43,757 nucleotides of DNA from a candidate division BRC1 bacterium HGW-BRC1-1 (GTDB taxonomy: Bacteria; Sumerlaeota; Sumerlaeia; Sumerlaeales; Sumerlaeaceae): NCBI GenBank assembly GCA_002842095.1, contig PHCB01000008.1, positions 273,231 through 316,987 of the forward strand, given 5' to 3'. Below are positions 25,993-34,150 of the stretch, piece after piece. Under the pieces are notes generated by a model. The model made no database searches, had not been told where the DNA came from, and saw only the letters and a program-made list of their open reading frames with translations. Position 1 is the stretch's first letter. Every line of letters starts with the position of its first letter. A program made the translations under genes and the position numbers.

Positions 25993-26853
25993 CTATTTTT
26001 CAGAATGGCAAGCAAGCATCGCAATGTTGCCGTCCGTGGCCAGAGCGAGCACTTCTTCCCGGTCAAAAAGCAGTGTCTCACCTGCCGAGAAAGCGATGGC
26101 TGAACACTGGGCAGCGATCATTTTCTTCAAGGTTGTGCGGCCAATGATCGGGATATCAAAGCGCATGTCCTGCTGAGGTTTGCTCACTTTGATAACAACG
26201 CAGCCCGGGCCCGCCAACTCTCCGGCTCGCGTTATGCATGCGTCAGTACCCTCAAGCCCTTCCACGGCAACCACCACTAATTCCTTCACCACGATGGTCT
26301 GCCCCACATCGAGGCCCGCAATGGCCTTGGCGAGGGGCATTCCGAATTGAACATCGGCCGCTTCGCGCTCGGTAAGTGGACGCCGGGGTGTCAGAAGTCC
26401 CTCTGCGGGCATTAATGATTTAAGGAAGATTGAGGAATCCATAACCTCGATTCCCTCCTTGCCCAGCTCCCTCGTCACCACGCCCAGAATTGTGTCAGCT
26501 TTGCGGTTGATAGCCCGAGCAAGCATTTTCAATCCACGCGCGTCGAAATGCCTATATTGGAAAATAGAAGAGTGGGGCACCCGCCCTGCTAGGGTGACGG
26601 CCTTGATGTCGTTCTCTTTTAGAATGGAGAGAATCCTGGAGATCTGACCCAGTTCTACCCAGTGGATTTCTGTCGCATCGTGTTCAAGGTCGGGGGATGC
26701 AAAGCCACGAATGGCAATAACCGTTACCGCGACATCTGCTGCGCGAGCAGCCCGAGCAATGAGTTTTGGAAAGTCCCCCTCACCGGCAATCAGGCCCATG
26801 TGACCATGGTTTTGAGCGGGCTTTTCTGTTTCGGTTAGATACTTGGAGGTCAT
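25993..26853 (-). CDS. lpxI: UDP-2,3-diacylglucosamine pyrophosphatase, LpxI type
   Basis: Lipid A pathway enzyme that hydrolyses UDP-2,3-diacylglucosamine to lipid X; LpxI replaces LpxH in several lineages. From the ATG at 26851-26853 the protein has 286 aa. Recognisable: MGLIAGEGDFPKLIARAARA at the N-terminus, VTLAGRVPHSSIF, and the C-terminal domain VVEGLEGTDACITRAGELAG and KPQQDMRFDIPIIGRTTL. It shows that the cell makes lipid A. The upstream open frame, which would add 67 residues, overlaps the shell-protein gene and is rejected. It lies 13 bases downstream of the BMC gene on the same strand, so they are likely co-transcribed. Other lpx genes are not here. Confidence 0.93.
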   Translation of the reverse strand: MTSKYLTETEKPAQNHGHMGLIAGEGDFPKLIARAARAADVAVTVIAIRGFASPDLEHDATEIHWVELGQISRILSILKENDIKAVTLAGRVPHSSIFQYRHFDARGLKMLARAINRKADTILGVVTRELGKEGIEVMDSSIFLKSLMPAEGLLTPRRPLTEREAADVQFGMPLAKAIAGLDVGQTIVVKELVVVAVEGLEGTDACITRAGELAGPGCVVIKVSKPQQDMRFDIPIIGRTTLKKMIAAQCSAIAFSAGETLLFDREEVLALATDGNIAMLACHSEK

Positions 26854-26866
26854 GGGAACGAGAAAA

Positions 26867-27172
26867 TCAGGCTTTACGGCCGGATTTCTTCTTCGCCTGC
26901 ACCGTCTCCAGGGAGGAGATGCCTGGTCCTGTCCGGGCGATAACGTGAGAACTGACCAACTCGCCCACGCGTTTTCCGGCCGCAGCGCCTGCTTCCACTG
27001 CAGCTTTAACAGAGGCCACATCTCCGCGCAGTAACACGGTAACCAGCCCGGCATCGGCCTTTTGTGTTGAGATGATTTCCACCTCGGCTGCCTTCAAGGC
27101 TGCATCGGCGGCCTCAACTGCGCCGATGAATCCGCGCATCTCAATCATTCCCAATGCTTCGTTGTCTGCCAT
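26867..27172 (-). CDS. Bacterial microcompartment shell protein, single BMC domain (BMC-H)
   Basis: A 101-aa protein of the BMC family, whose hexamers tile the shell of carboxysomes and metabolosomes. The fold is clear: ALGMIEMRGFIGAVEAADAA at 6-25, an edge lysine at 27 (KAAEVEI), the pore loop at 38-42, GLVTVLLRGDVASVKAAVEA at 42-61 and HVIAR at 76-80. In canonical hexamers such as PduA the pore loop reads KIGSG; here it is KADAG, placing Asp and Ala at the pore. The C-terminus ends in a basic tail (KKKSGRKA). No other shell gene, pentamer or encapsulated enzyme is in the window, although 43 kb are covered. lpxI follows 13 bases downstream, and ptsI diverges on the other side. A TTGACG box lies on the minus strand at 27238-27243; no good -10 was found. 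Confidence 0.93.
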   Translation of the reverse strand: MADNEALGMIEMRGFIGAVEAADAALKAAEVEIISTQKADAGLVTVLLRGDVASVKAAVEAGAAAGKRVGELVSSHVIARTGPGISSLETVQAKKKSGRKA

Positions 27173-27346
27173 TTGCCTGGTCGCGTTTCATCCTGAAGAA
27201 TATGATATTTTTAAAGATCACCACCTTTTCCACGCGGCGTCAAGAGCAAGCAATTCTCTTTAGAGTTTAAATCTGTCAGTGGGGATGGCACTGCCTCCGG
27301 TAAAAAAAGAGGACTCTTCTTCAAAAGGGGTGATTGACTGCAACCG

Positions 27347-27360
27347 AGTTTCATGAAACT
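27347..27360 (+). promoter_or_regulatory. Palindrome in front of ptsI
   Basis: A perfect 14-base palindrome, AGTTTCATGAAACT, ends 9 bases before the ptsI ATG. It may be an operator, or a hairpin overlapping the ribosome binding region, because no strong Shine-Dalgarno is visible before ptsI. It lies in the 197-base gap between divergent ptsI and the shell gene. Confidence 0.4.
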
Positions 27361-27369
27361 TTCTGGTAG

Positions 27370-29184
27370 ATGACAATACGGGAACGTATATTCGACGGGA
27401 TTGCCGTTTCAGCCGGTTATGCTGTGGGGCGCTCGCATGTGGCCAACCGAGACGCCGGATTGAAAGCCGAGGCACACCCGCTTCATCCCGATGAAGTGGA
27501 CGGCGAAATCTCGCGATTTCTCGAAGCCGTTACGCAGGCGCGTGATCAACTCATGCGAATCCATCGGCAGGTTGCTGAAACCCTGGATGCGAAACATGCG
27601 GAAATTTATCTGGCGCAGTCGATGATGCTCGATGACGCGGACCTTCTTGACGCAACCATTTCCGATATTCGCACCGAATTGCTCAACTCGGAATTCCTCT
27701 TTGCACGTCGCCTGAATCTGCACATCGAGCTGATGCAGCAGTTCGACGATGAGATCCTGAAAGCCCGCGATAGCGACATCATGGATGTCGGAAACCGTGT
27801 GCTGAGAAACTTGCTCAATCCCCATGCCGACGGTCGTTGCGTAACGCTTGAAGCGTGGTGCGTTCTCGTTGCCCACGATCTCCCGCCTTCGGAAGCGACT
27901 CCGTTGTTAAAGGAGAAGGCCATCGGCCTGGTTCTGGAGAAGGGCGGTCCCACCTCCCACACGGCCATCATGGCCAAGGCCCTTGAGATTCCTGCGGTTG
28001 TCGGGGTGCCGGACATCACGAAGTTTATCGAAGAGGGTGCGATCACCATCGTCGATGGGGTTTTTGGTCGGGTGGTCATCAACCCCACCGCAGAAACGCT
28101 GTTGGCCTACGAAGAAAAGCAGCGGGATTATCTCACTTACGAACGCGGTTTGGAAACCCTTCGAGATGTGCCCGGTGAAACGATAGATGGATATTCGGTC
28201 AAATTGCGCTCCAACATTGAACTGCCCGAGGAGATTGCTCACATTGAGGGTCACGGGGCGAAGGGCGTGGGACTGTTCAGAACAGAATTTCTGTTCCTGA
28301 ATCGCTCCGAACCACCATCGGAAGATGAACAGTTTCGGATCTATCGACAAGTGGTTGAGGGTGTAAAACCCGACTCCGCGGTTGTGCGCACAATAGATAT
28401 TGGTGGAGATAAATTTTTCTCCCACATGGGGCTTCCCACCGAGTTAAATCCCTTTATGGGCCAGCGAGCCATTCGGCTCTGTCTCCAACATACCGACATT
28501 TTTCGCACCCAACTGCGGGCCATGCTACGGGCCAGCGCTTACGGGCGGCTTCGTATTCTCATTCCCATGATTTCCGGGATTGAGGAGTTCCTCGAAGTGA
28601 AGCGCCATCTCAAGGCTGTGAAGCAGGAGTTGCGCGCCAACCATCAACCGTTCGATGCCCATATCGAACTCGGCGCGATGATCGAAGTGCCGTCTGCCGC
28701 CGTGGTCGCAGACATGCTTGCGCGGGAAGCGGATTTCTTCTCCATCGGAACCAACGACCTGATCCAGTACAGCCTCGCAGTCGATCGCGGAAATGAAAAG
28801 GTGGCGTATCTCTACGAGCCGCTTCATCCCGCCATTTTACGCCTCCTGCGCACGATCATCAATGCCGGTCACGATGCAGGCATCCCGGTGAGTGTCTGCG
28901 GTGAAATGGCCGGCGACCCCATGATGGCCGTGATCCTTGTGGGCATGGGGATCGACGAGCTTTCCATGAGTTCAATGTCCGTTCCCTCGGTGAAAAAGCT
29001 CATTCGCTCCATCCAACTCAGTGAAGCGAAGTTGCTCGTGGAAGACATCATGGGCCAGAACACCATCGACGGGGTAAAGAAACTCGTCTGGCGTCGTTTG
29101 CGGCGATACGTAAAACAGAACAAGTTGCACGTCAGCCACCTCTCCCACGCCAACGACATGCCCTCGCCGGCTTCTGCTGCGTAA
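27370..29184 (+). CDS. ptsI: Phosphoenolpyruvate-protein phosphotransferase (PTS enzyme I)
   Basis: First enzyme of the phosphotransferase system: takes phosphate from PEP and passes it to HPr. The 604 aa cover the N-terminal HPr-binding and phospho-histidine domains (active H197 in GGPTSHTAIMA) and the PEP-binding barrel with the catalytic C510 in SVCGEMAGDP; GLFRTEFLF and GAMIEVPSA are also in place. No HPr or sugar permease gene is near. Together with hprK it suggests a regulatory phosphorelay rather than sugar uptake. The protein has a slightly extended, basic C-terminal tail (from about 575). Its divergent partner is the BMC shell gene. Confidence 0.96.
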   Translation: MTIRERIFDGIAVSAGYAVGRSHVANRDAGLKAEAHPLHPDEVDGEISRFLEAVTQARDQLMRIHRQVAETLDAKHAEIYLAQSMMLDDADLLDATISDIRTELLNSEFLFARRLNLHIELMQQFDDEILKARDSDIMDVGNRVLRNLLNPHADGRCVTLEAWCVLVAHDLPPSEATPLLKEKAIGLVLEKGGPTSHTAIMAKALEIPAVVGVPDITKFIEEGAITIVDGVFGRVVINPTAETLLAYEEKQRDYLTYERGLETLRDVPGETIDGYSVKLRSNIELPEEIAHIEGHGAKGVGLFRTEFLFLNRSEPPSEDEQFRIYRQVVEGVKPDSAVVRTIDIGGDKFFSHMGLPTELNPFMGQRAIRLCLQHTDIFRTQLRAMLRASAYGRLRILIPMISGIEEFLEVKRHLKAVKQELRANHQPFDAHIELGAMIEVPSAAVVADMLAREADFFSIGTNDLIQYSLAVDRGNEKVAYLYEPLHPAILRLLRTIINAGHDAGIPVSVCGEMAGDPMMAVILVGMGIDELSMSSMSVPSVKKLIRSIQLSEAKLLVEDIMGQNTIDGVKKLVWRRLRRYVKQNKLHVSHLSHANDMPSPASAA

Positions 29185-29245
29185 TCCAACATCTCCACCA
29201 CTGGGAGGATTTCGTTTGCAGAACGGGCGGCCCTATCCAGATTAA

Positions 29246-31000
29246 ATGGCTTCCATGCGGGCCTTATTGACTGACAATCTCTCACTTTTCAGGACGATCC
29301 TTTTTCGCACTTTGCCGGTTACAACCGCCACGGTTGTGTGGGTTATCGTCTCTTTTCAGGTTCATCCGGTTGCAATGCTCCAATCCCTGGTAACCACTCC
29401 CGTACCGCTTACTCCCACAGCCTCATTCCTATGGGTTTTGGTGCCTTTATGCGCTTTGCTCGGACTGATCACAGCAGGATTTTCGACTCTACGTAATCGA
29501 GCATTGGCAGCTTCAGGCCTCATCTCTTTTGCGACTGTGCTGGTTGCATTTGCCCCCCCAACCTGGGTTCTGTTCGTCCTCGTTGGATTGTGGGTCGCAA
29601 CGGTGGCCTACGTTCTGTGGAAAAAGATTAACGGTGACCTGCCGCATGAAAGCTACTTGGCAGAGGGGTGCTGTCTCGTCGCCATACTGGCCGTTGGCTC
29701 CTGGTTCCGCTTCGCAGTACTGACCGGCTTGCTCCATCTCCCCTTGGATATTGACGCCATCACGTTCATGGCCACCGCGGAGAAATCCAATATCTGGAAC
29801 ACCGGTGCGCGGGAGCCGTTGTTCATCTGGATGATCAAGGGGATGGCGCTTTTTGCCGGGGGGTATTCAGCGGAAGCGCTCCGGCTTTTCGGCATCCTTC
29901 TCTCGCTTTTGACCATCATTGTTCTTTTCTATTTCGTGCGACGATTCATCGGTTTGCTCGCCGCCGTGGTCGCTTCCACGCTTTATGCAGTGGCCCCGGC
30001 GTTTGTGTTCTCTGCTCCCAGAGGCTTGCGCGAAGACACCAACATTACTTTTTTTCTACTGCTCGTTTTTGTCTTTCTCAGGGTTCGGAACCGTGCTCCT
30101 CGCACACGAGATTATGTAATATTTGGCGTACTCCTATCGCTGAACATCGGTCTTCGGATGAGCAGTTGGCTCCTTGGCGCCGGCATGTTGGCGATGCTTT
30201 TTGGTTGGAGCATTTGGAGGCATGGTGTTTCGCCGCGTAAAATCTGGCAGCCGATCATGGCACTGCTCATCGCCTTCGCACCTTATCTGCCCTATTTTGT
30301 GTACGCTCAGCGTGAGTTCGGCGACCCGTTTAAGTGCGTGAACATTATTGCCGAGTTTTATGCCAACAATGATTTTGCCGGTCAGCCCGGGTGGCCCTCT
30401 GTTGAGGAGGTGGAAGCCGATAGTTTCTGCGGACCTCCCACCACCATGGCCCAATATATGTTCGTTTTACAGACGCCGCAAGAGATCCTGAGCAAAACGT
30501 TGAACGGGTTTTTCCGCCTCTATCTTTCGCCGCGATGGACGGATTTCCCTTACTGTTCAGCACCCCTGTGGGATCGTTACGGGTATGAGCTAATTTACCA
30601 TTTCGGGAATTTCAATCCACAGTCCCAACCCCTCTTAAAGGGCGGTTGGGTGCATGGCAGCGGTTATCATATCCTGCACGTTCTGGGCTTGCTGGCCATG
30701 CTCCTTCCGGGGCGGCGTATGATTCTGTTCCTCGTTTTTGCCTATCACGCCCCCGGCCTTTTTCTCGCCTCCAAAGTCGATTTCGACTGGCGGCTCCTGA
30801 CTTTAGCCATGGCCTCCTTCTACATAGGCACAGGAGCGTTCGCTCAGAGCGCGGGAGACCTGGTTATCGCAGGTTGGCGACGTCTTTCGGCTGACGAGAA
30901 AAAGGATGAAAGCGAATCTGCTCAGATTAATTCCACGGTTAATCATTTGAAAACATCTCGCCGAAGTAATAAACGGAAGAATGCATCGAACCGCACTTGA
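29246..31000 (+). CDS. Polytopic glycosyltransferase, GT-C (PMT/ArnT-like) fold
   Basis: A 584-aa integral membrane protein with about 12 to 13 hydrophobic helices. The first large loop has DIDAITFMATAEKSN followed by REPLFIWMIKG, an arrangement typical of GT-C enzymes that use polyprenyl-phosphate sugars, in which the acidic residue of the loop is catalytic. FFVRRF and the hydrophobic repeat regions fit PMT_2 or ArnT relatives. The C-terminal 45 residues are charged and Lys/Ser/Arg-rich. The acceptor is unknown: lipid A, a glycoprotein or another glycan. An additional start at the fourth codon (ATG) is possible. It precedes rpiB on the same strand with a 57-base gap. Confidence 0.72.
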   Translation: MASMRALLTDNLSLFRTILFRTLPVTTATVVWVIVSFQVHPVAMLQSLVTTPVPLTPTASFLWVLVPLCALLGLITAGFSTLRNRALAASGLISFATVLVAFAPPTWVLFVLVGLWVATVAYVLWKKINGDLPHESYLAEGCCLVAILAVGSWFRFAVLTGLLHLPLDIDAITFMATAEKSNIWNTGAREPLFIWMIKGMALFAGGYSAEALRLFGILLSLLTIIVLFYFVRRFIGLLAAVVASTLYAVAPAFVFSAPRGLREDTNITFFLLLVFVFLRVRNRAPRTRDYVIFGVLLSLNIGLRMSSWLLGAGMLAMLFGWSIWRHGVSPRKIWQPIMALLIAFAPYLPYFVYAQREFGDPFKCVNIIAEFYANNDFAGQPGWPSVEEVEADSFCGPPTTMAQYMFVLQTPQEILSKTLNGFFRLYLSPRWTDFPYCSAPLWDRYGYELIYHFGNFNPQSQPLLKGGWVHGSGYHILHVLGLLAMLLPGRRMILFLVFAYHAPGLFLASKVDFDWRLLTLAMASFYIGTGAFAQSAGDLVIAGWRRLSADEKKDESESAQINSTVNHLKTSRRSNKRKNASNRT

Positions 31001-31057
31001 ATTGTTGCACAGTGAACAACGGGAATGGAAAACGGCGGTGAGAGAAGGAGGTACAAC

Positions 31058-31537
31058 ATGAAGGTTGCATTTACAAACGACCATGCCGGCTTCCCTGCTC
31101 GTGAGCAGTTGATGAAGAGATTGCATGAGTTGGGCCACGAGGTTGTGGATTTCGGAGCCCAGTCGACGGATTCCGTGGATTATCCCGACTATGCCGTGCC
31201 GGCCGTCGAGGCGCTCATGCGTGGAGATGTGGACCGCGCAGTGTTGGTCTGTGGCAGCGGTGTGGGCATGAGCATTGTAGCCAACCGTTTCCCCGGAGTC
31301 AGATGTGCTCTGGTTACCGACCTCTGGGCCGCCGAGGCAAGTCGCTCCCATAATGATTCAAACGCTCTCTCACTGAGAGAGCGTGAGCAACCCATCGAGT
31401 TAAACGTCCAGATCATGGAAAAATGGCTCGCAACCCCTTTTGAAGGGGAGCGTCATCTTCGTCGGGTTAGAAAAATCGACACCCTGACCGATTCCTGCAC
31501 CCATCAAGAAATAAAGAAAGACGAGAACCTGCATTGA
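31058..31537 (+). CDS. rpiB: Ribose-5-phosphate isomerase B
   Basis: Interconverts ribose 5-phosphate and ribulose 5-phosphate in the pentose phosphate pathway. The 159-aa protein starts at an ATG with GGAGG 7 nt upstream; an earlier in-frame ATG at 31025 is less likely. Diagnostic: [33 protein letters not shown] with the catalytic Cys, [19 protein letters not shown], and [11 protein letters not shown]. The segment following the SHNDSN motif (LSLREREQP) departs from the usual LSLGAR. The stop overlaps the TTG start of glyA (TTGA). Confidence 0.95.
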   Translation: MKVAFTNDHAGFPAREQLMKRLHELGHEVVDFGAQSTDSVDYPDYAVPAVEALMRGDVDRAVLVCGSGVGMSIVANRFPGVRCALVTDLWAAEASRSHNDSNALSLREREQPIELNVQIMEKWLATPFEGERHLRRVRKIDTLTDSCTHQEIKKDENLH

Positions 31538-32799
31538 CCGAATCCCGTTTCCCCGATGAGAAACCGTTGAGCCAAGCCGATCCGGAAGTTTTTCAAGCGA
31601 TCAAAGCTGAGGAAGAACGCCAACTGAACACGCTGGAAATGATAGCCAGCGAAAACTTCGCCAGTGCCGCGGTGCTGGAAGCGCAGGGCAGCGTCCTGAC
31701 AAACAAATACGCCGAGGGCCTTCCGGGCAGACGCTACTACGGCGGATGCGTGAACGTGGACGTTGTGGAAAATCTGGCCATCGATCGCGCCAAGGAATTG
31801 TTCAAAGCCGAGCATGCGAACGTCCAACCCCACTCAGGCGCCCAGGCCAACATGGCGGTTTACTTCTCCCAACTGAAACATGGAGACACCGTGCTGGGTA
31901 TGGATCTCGCCCATGGCGGACACCTGACCCATGGCTCCAAGGTGAACTTCTCTGGCGTCTTTTATAACGTCGTGCCCTACGGCGTATCGCGAGAGAGCGA
32001 GACCATCGACTACGATCAGATGGTTTCGAAAGCGCGGGAAGTAAAACCTAAGATGATCATCGCGGGCGCGAGTGCCTATCCGCGACAAATTGATTTCGCT
32101 AAATTCGCAGAAATCGCCAAAGAAGTGGGCGCCGTTTTAATGGTGGATATGGCTCACTATTCCGGTCTCATCGCTGCGGGTGTTTACGACTCACCCGTTC
32201 CCTATGCGGATTTCGTTACTTCCACCACCCACAAAACCCTTCGCGGCCCCAGGGCGGGTGTCATCCTCTGTCGCGAGGAATACGCCAAAGCAGTCAACAA
32301 ATGGGTTTTTCCCGGCATCCAGGGTGGTCCCTTAATGCACGTGATTGCCGCCAAAGCCGTCTGTTTTGGTGAGGCACTGCAGCCCTCCTTCAAGAAATAC
32401 GGTGAGCGTGTCATCAAGAATGCCAGATTGCTGGGGGAGACTCTGGTCGCCGGTGGAGTGCGCTTGGTCAGCGGGGGAACGGATAGTCACCTTCTGCTGG
32501 TGGACGTCAGTCCGCTGGGCATCAGCGGCAAGCAAGCCGAGAAGGCACTCGATGAAGCCGGCATTACTTGTAACAAAAACATGATTCCCTTCGATACGCG
32601 CAAGCCCGCAGAGTCGAGTGGTATTCGGCTTGGCACACCGGCGCTCACCACTCGCGGCATGGACGAAGACGCCATGCGAACCATTGGCGGGTGGATTGTC
32701 CGCGTGCTGAAGGACACTGAAAACGAAGCCGTTCAGCGCGAGGTGAGCGGACTCGTCAAAGAACTGACAGCCCACTACCCATTGCACAAAACAGACTGA
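31534..32799 (+). CDS. glyA: Serine hydroxymethyltransferase
   Basis: Pyridoxal-phosphate enzyme that splits serine to glycine and loads tetrahydrofolate with a one-carbon unit. The 421 aa contain [26 protein letters not shown], the [14 protein letters not shown] stretch, and [14 protein letters not shown] with the PLP-bearing Lys at 234. Its TTG start overlaps the rpiB stop, so translation is coupled. This neighbourhood, rpiB then glyA, occurs in several other bacteria. A strong terminator follows. Confidence 0.97.
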   Translation: MTESRFPDEKPLSQADPEVFQAIKAEEERQLNTLEMIASENFASAAVLEAQGSVLTNKYAEGLPGRRYYGGCVNVDVVENLAIDRAKELFKAEHANVQPHSGAQANMAVYFSQLKHGDTVLGMDLAHGGHLTHGSKVNFSGVFYNVVPYGVSRESETIDYDQMVSKAREVKPKMIIAGASAYPRQIDFAKFAEIAKEVGAVLMVDMAHYSGLIAAGVYDSPVPYADFVTSTTHKTLRGPRAGVILCREEYAKAVNKWVFPGIQGGPLMHVIAAKAVCFGEALQPSFKKYGERVIKNARLLGETLVAGGVRLVSGGTDSHLLLVDVSPLGISGKQAEKALDEAGITCNKNMIPFDTRKPAESSGIRLGTPALTTRGMDEDAMRTIGGWIVRVLKDTENEAVQREVSGLVKELTAHYPLHKTD

Positions 32800-32819
32800 G
32801 TAGAACTCAAATCCATTGC

Positions 32820-32857
32820 GGGCAGGGTCTTGAAGTTCTGAGATCCTGCCCTTTTAT
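32820..32857 (+). terminator. Intrinsic terminator after glyA
   Basis: GGGCAGGGTCT (32820-32830) pairs with AGATCCTGCCC (32841-32851), eleven pairs including one G-U, around a 10-nt loop, followed by TTTTATATT. No T-run is seen on the other strand, so it serves the plus strand only. Confidence 0.85.
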
Positions 32858-32885
32858 ATTGGGGGATTCCTCGGGCGGGGGGGGA

Positions 32886-33893
32886 TCAAAACTTGCCGTG
32901 GCGTTTTTCCAATTCGGCGCGATAGGGCGATTTGGGAGTCAGCTTCAGGTGAATGGAGTAATTCTCGCGTGCTCCCTTGAGGTCGCCTTTGCGCTCCAGC
33001 ACATCCCCGATGAGCAGATAAACCTGCGGATCGCTGGGTGCTTCTGCCCGGATTTCCGTGAGGATCGTCAGGGCGGCGTCCATCTTCTGCTGGCGCATAT
33101 ACGCCATGGCGAGGGTTATCCGCAGGGAAGGGTCGTTGTCCCCGCGTAACCTCAGGAACTCCAGAAACCGCACAACGCTTTGAACCTTGTTCTCCGCAAG
33201 AACCCCGGTGAAAAGCTCGGTGGAGTCGAGGGGTTGATTGGGGAAGAGCCCTCGCAAGCGGCGATATAAATAGTCGCCCTGCACATTCTGGTTCATGATG
33301 ATGGCGTTCACCACCCGCGACTGCATCAGCTCGGCGCGGAATTGCGGAAATTCTTCCGCCTTGGAAAGGGCCATGGTTGCCTCGCCGTAATGCTGGCCGC
33401 GATATAGCGATTGGGCGCGCATGCGGTGCATGATATCAGGAGCGACGCGGGGAGCCGGTTCCATATTGAAGAATCGATTAAGAGCCGCACCCGCTTCTTC
33501 AAAGTGTTTCTGGAAATACTGGCTCTGACCCATCAAACGGTAAATCTGGGGAAGGTGTGGCATGAACTGCACGCCATCGGCAAAGGTCTGATCAGCGGCC
33601 GCAAATTTTTCCAGATAGAGTTCATTCGCTCCCAATCGCCAATAGGCATAGCCGTTTCGCGGGTTCAGGCGAATACTGCGTGCAGCCAGTTCCCGCGATT
33701 TGGGGTGGGTTCCGGCCTCATAAAGCGCAATGCTTTGCTGCATGAGTCTCTCTGCTTCATAAAAGGCGCAGGCGCGCAGGATCAAAAATTGTCCGACGAT
33801 TGCTGTCACAATGAGACAGAAGAGAGGCACGAGTCGGATCCACAGAGGTTTTACCGGAGCCGAAGATGTGTGGGCTAAAGCATTGATATTCAT
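32886..33893 (-). CDS. Membrane-anchored TPR protein
   Basis: A 335-aa protein with one N-terminal membrane segment (about 18-40, WIRLVPLFCLIVTAIVGQFL) and a long run of TPR-like repeats (about 50-325), for example AYWRLGANELYLEKFAAADQ and LLIGDVLERKGDLKGARENY. No catalytic motif is seen. Repeat proteins of this kind usually act as scaffolds, here on the periplasmic side if the single helix is an anchor. The gene stands alone between the glyA terminator and the divergent rpoN. Confidence 0.75.
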   Translation of the reverse strand: MNINALAHTSSAPVKPLWIRLVPLFCLIVTAIVGQFLILRACAFYEAERLMQQSIALYEAGTHPKSRELAARSIRLNPRNGYAYWRLGANELYLEKFAAADQTFADGVQFMPHLPQIYRLMGQSQYFQKHFEEAGAALNRFFNMEPAPRVAPDIMHRMRAQSLYRGQHYGEATMALSKAEEFPQFRAELMQSRVVNAIIMNQNVQGDYLYRRLRGLFPNQPLDSTELFTGVLAENKVQSVVRFLEFLRLRGDNDPSLRITLAMAYMRQQKMDAALTILTEIRAEAPSDPQVYLLIGDVLERKGDLKGARENYSIHLKLTPKSPYRAELEKRHGKF

Positions 33894-33974
33894 TGGATTG
33901 TCTTGGCCAATAAGAAGCCCGGAGAGAAGATTGAATTACAAATAAATATTGCCGATGATGGTTGTCTTTAATAG

Positions 33975-33990
33975 TGGCATGAATTTCGCG
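33975..33990 (+). promoter_or_regulatory. Candidate sigma-54 promoter upstream of rpoN
   Basis: TGGCATGAATTTCGCG matches the sigma-54 consensus TGGCAYR-N4-TTGCW at most positions, with the invariant GG and GC exactly 10 nt apart. It reads toward rpoN, 160 bases ahead of its ATG. It could be an autoregulatory promoter, but a single match of this quality could be chance. Confidence 0.35.
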
Positions 33991-34150
33991 TGACGAGGGT
34001 GGTTCGCCATCCTTTAATGCGGCCCATGACCATCGGTCCAGCCTCAGCCTTGCCCCTTGTTGGGATACCGAGGAGGGGCAATGGCATTCGTTGATCGGAT
34101 CCAATCAAGTCTGAGTATGTTCTATCAGAAGGCCTTTTGAGGATGTGTGA

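Noticed and set aside
26854-27054. A 67-residue N-terminal extension of LpxI
   Set aside because: It overlaps the BMC gene in another frame, and its sequence is Trp/Arg-rich and unlike LpxI; the ATG at 26853 gives family length.
34050-34081. TTGCCCC/GGGGCAA inverted repeat as an rpoN operator or terminator
   Set aside because: It has an 18-base loop and no T-run; a regulatory role cannot be supported from sequence alone.
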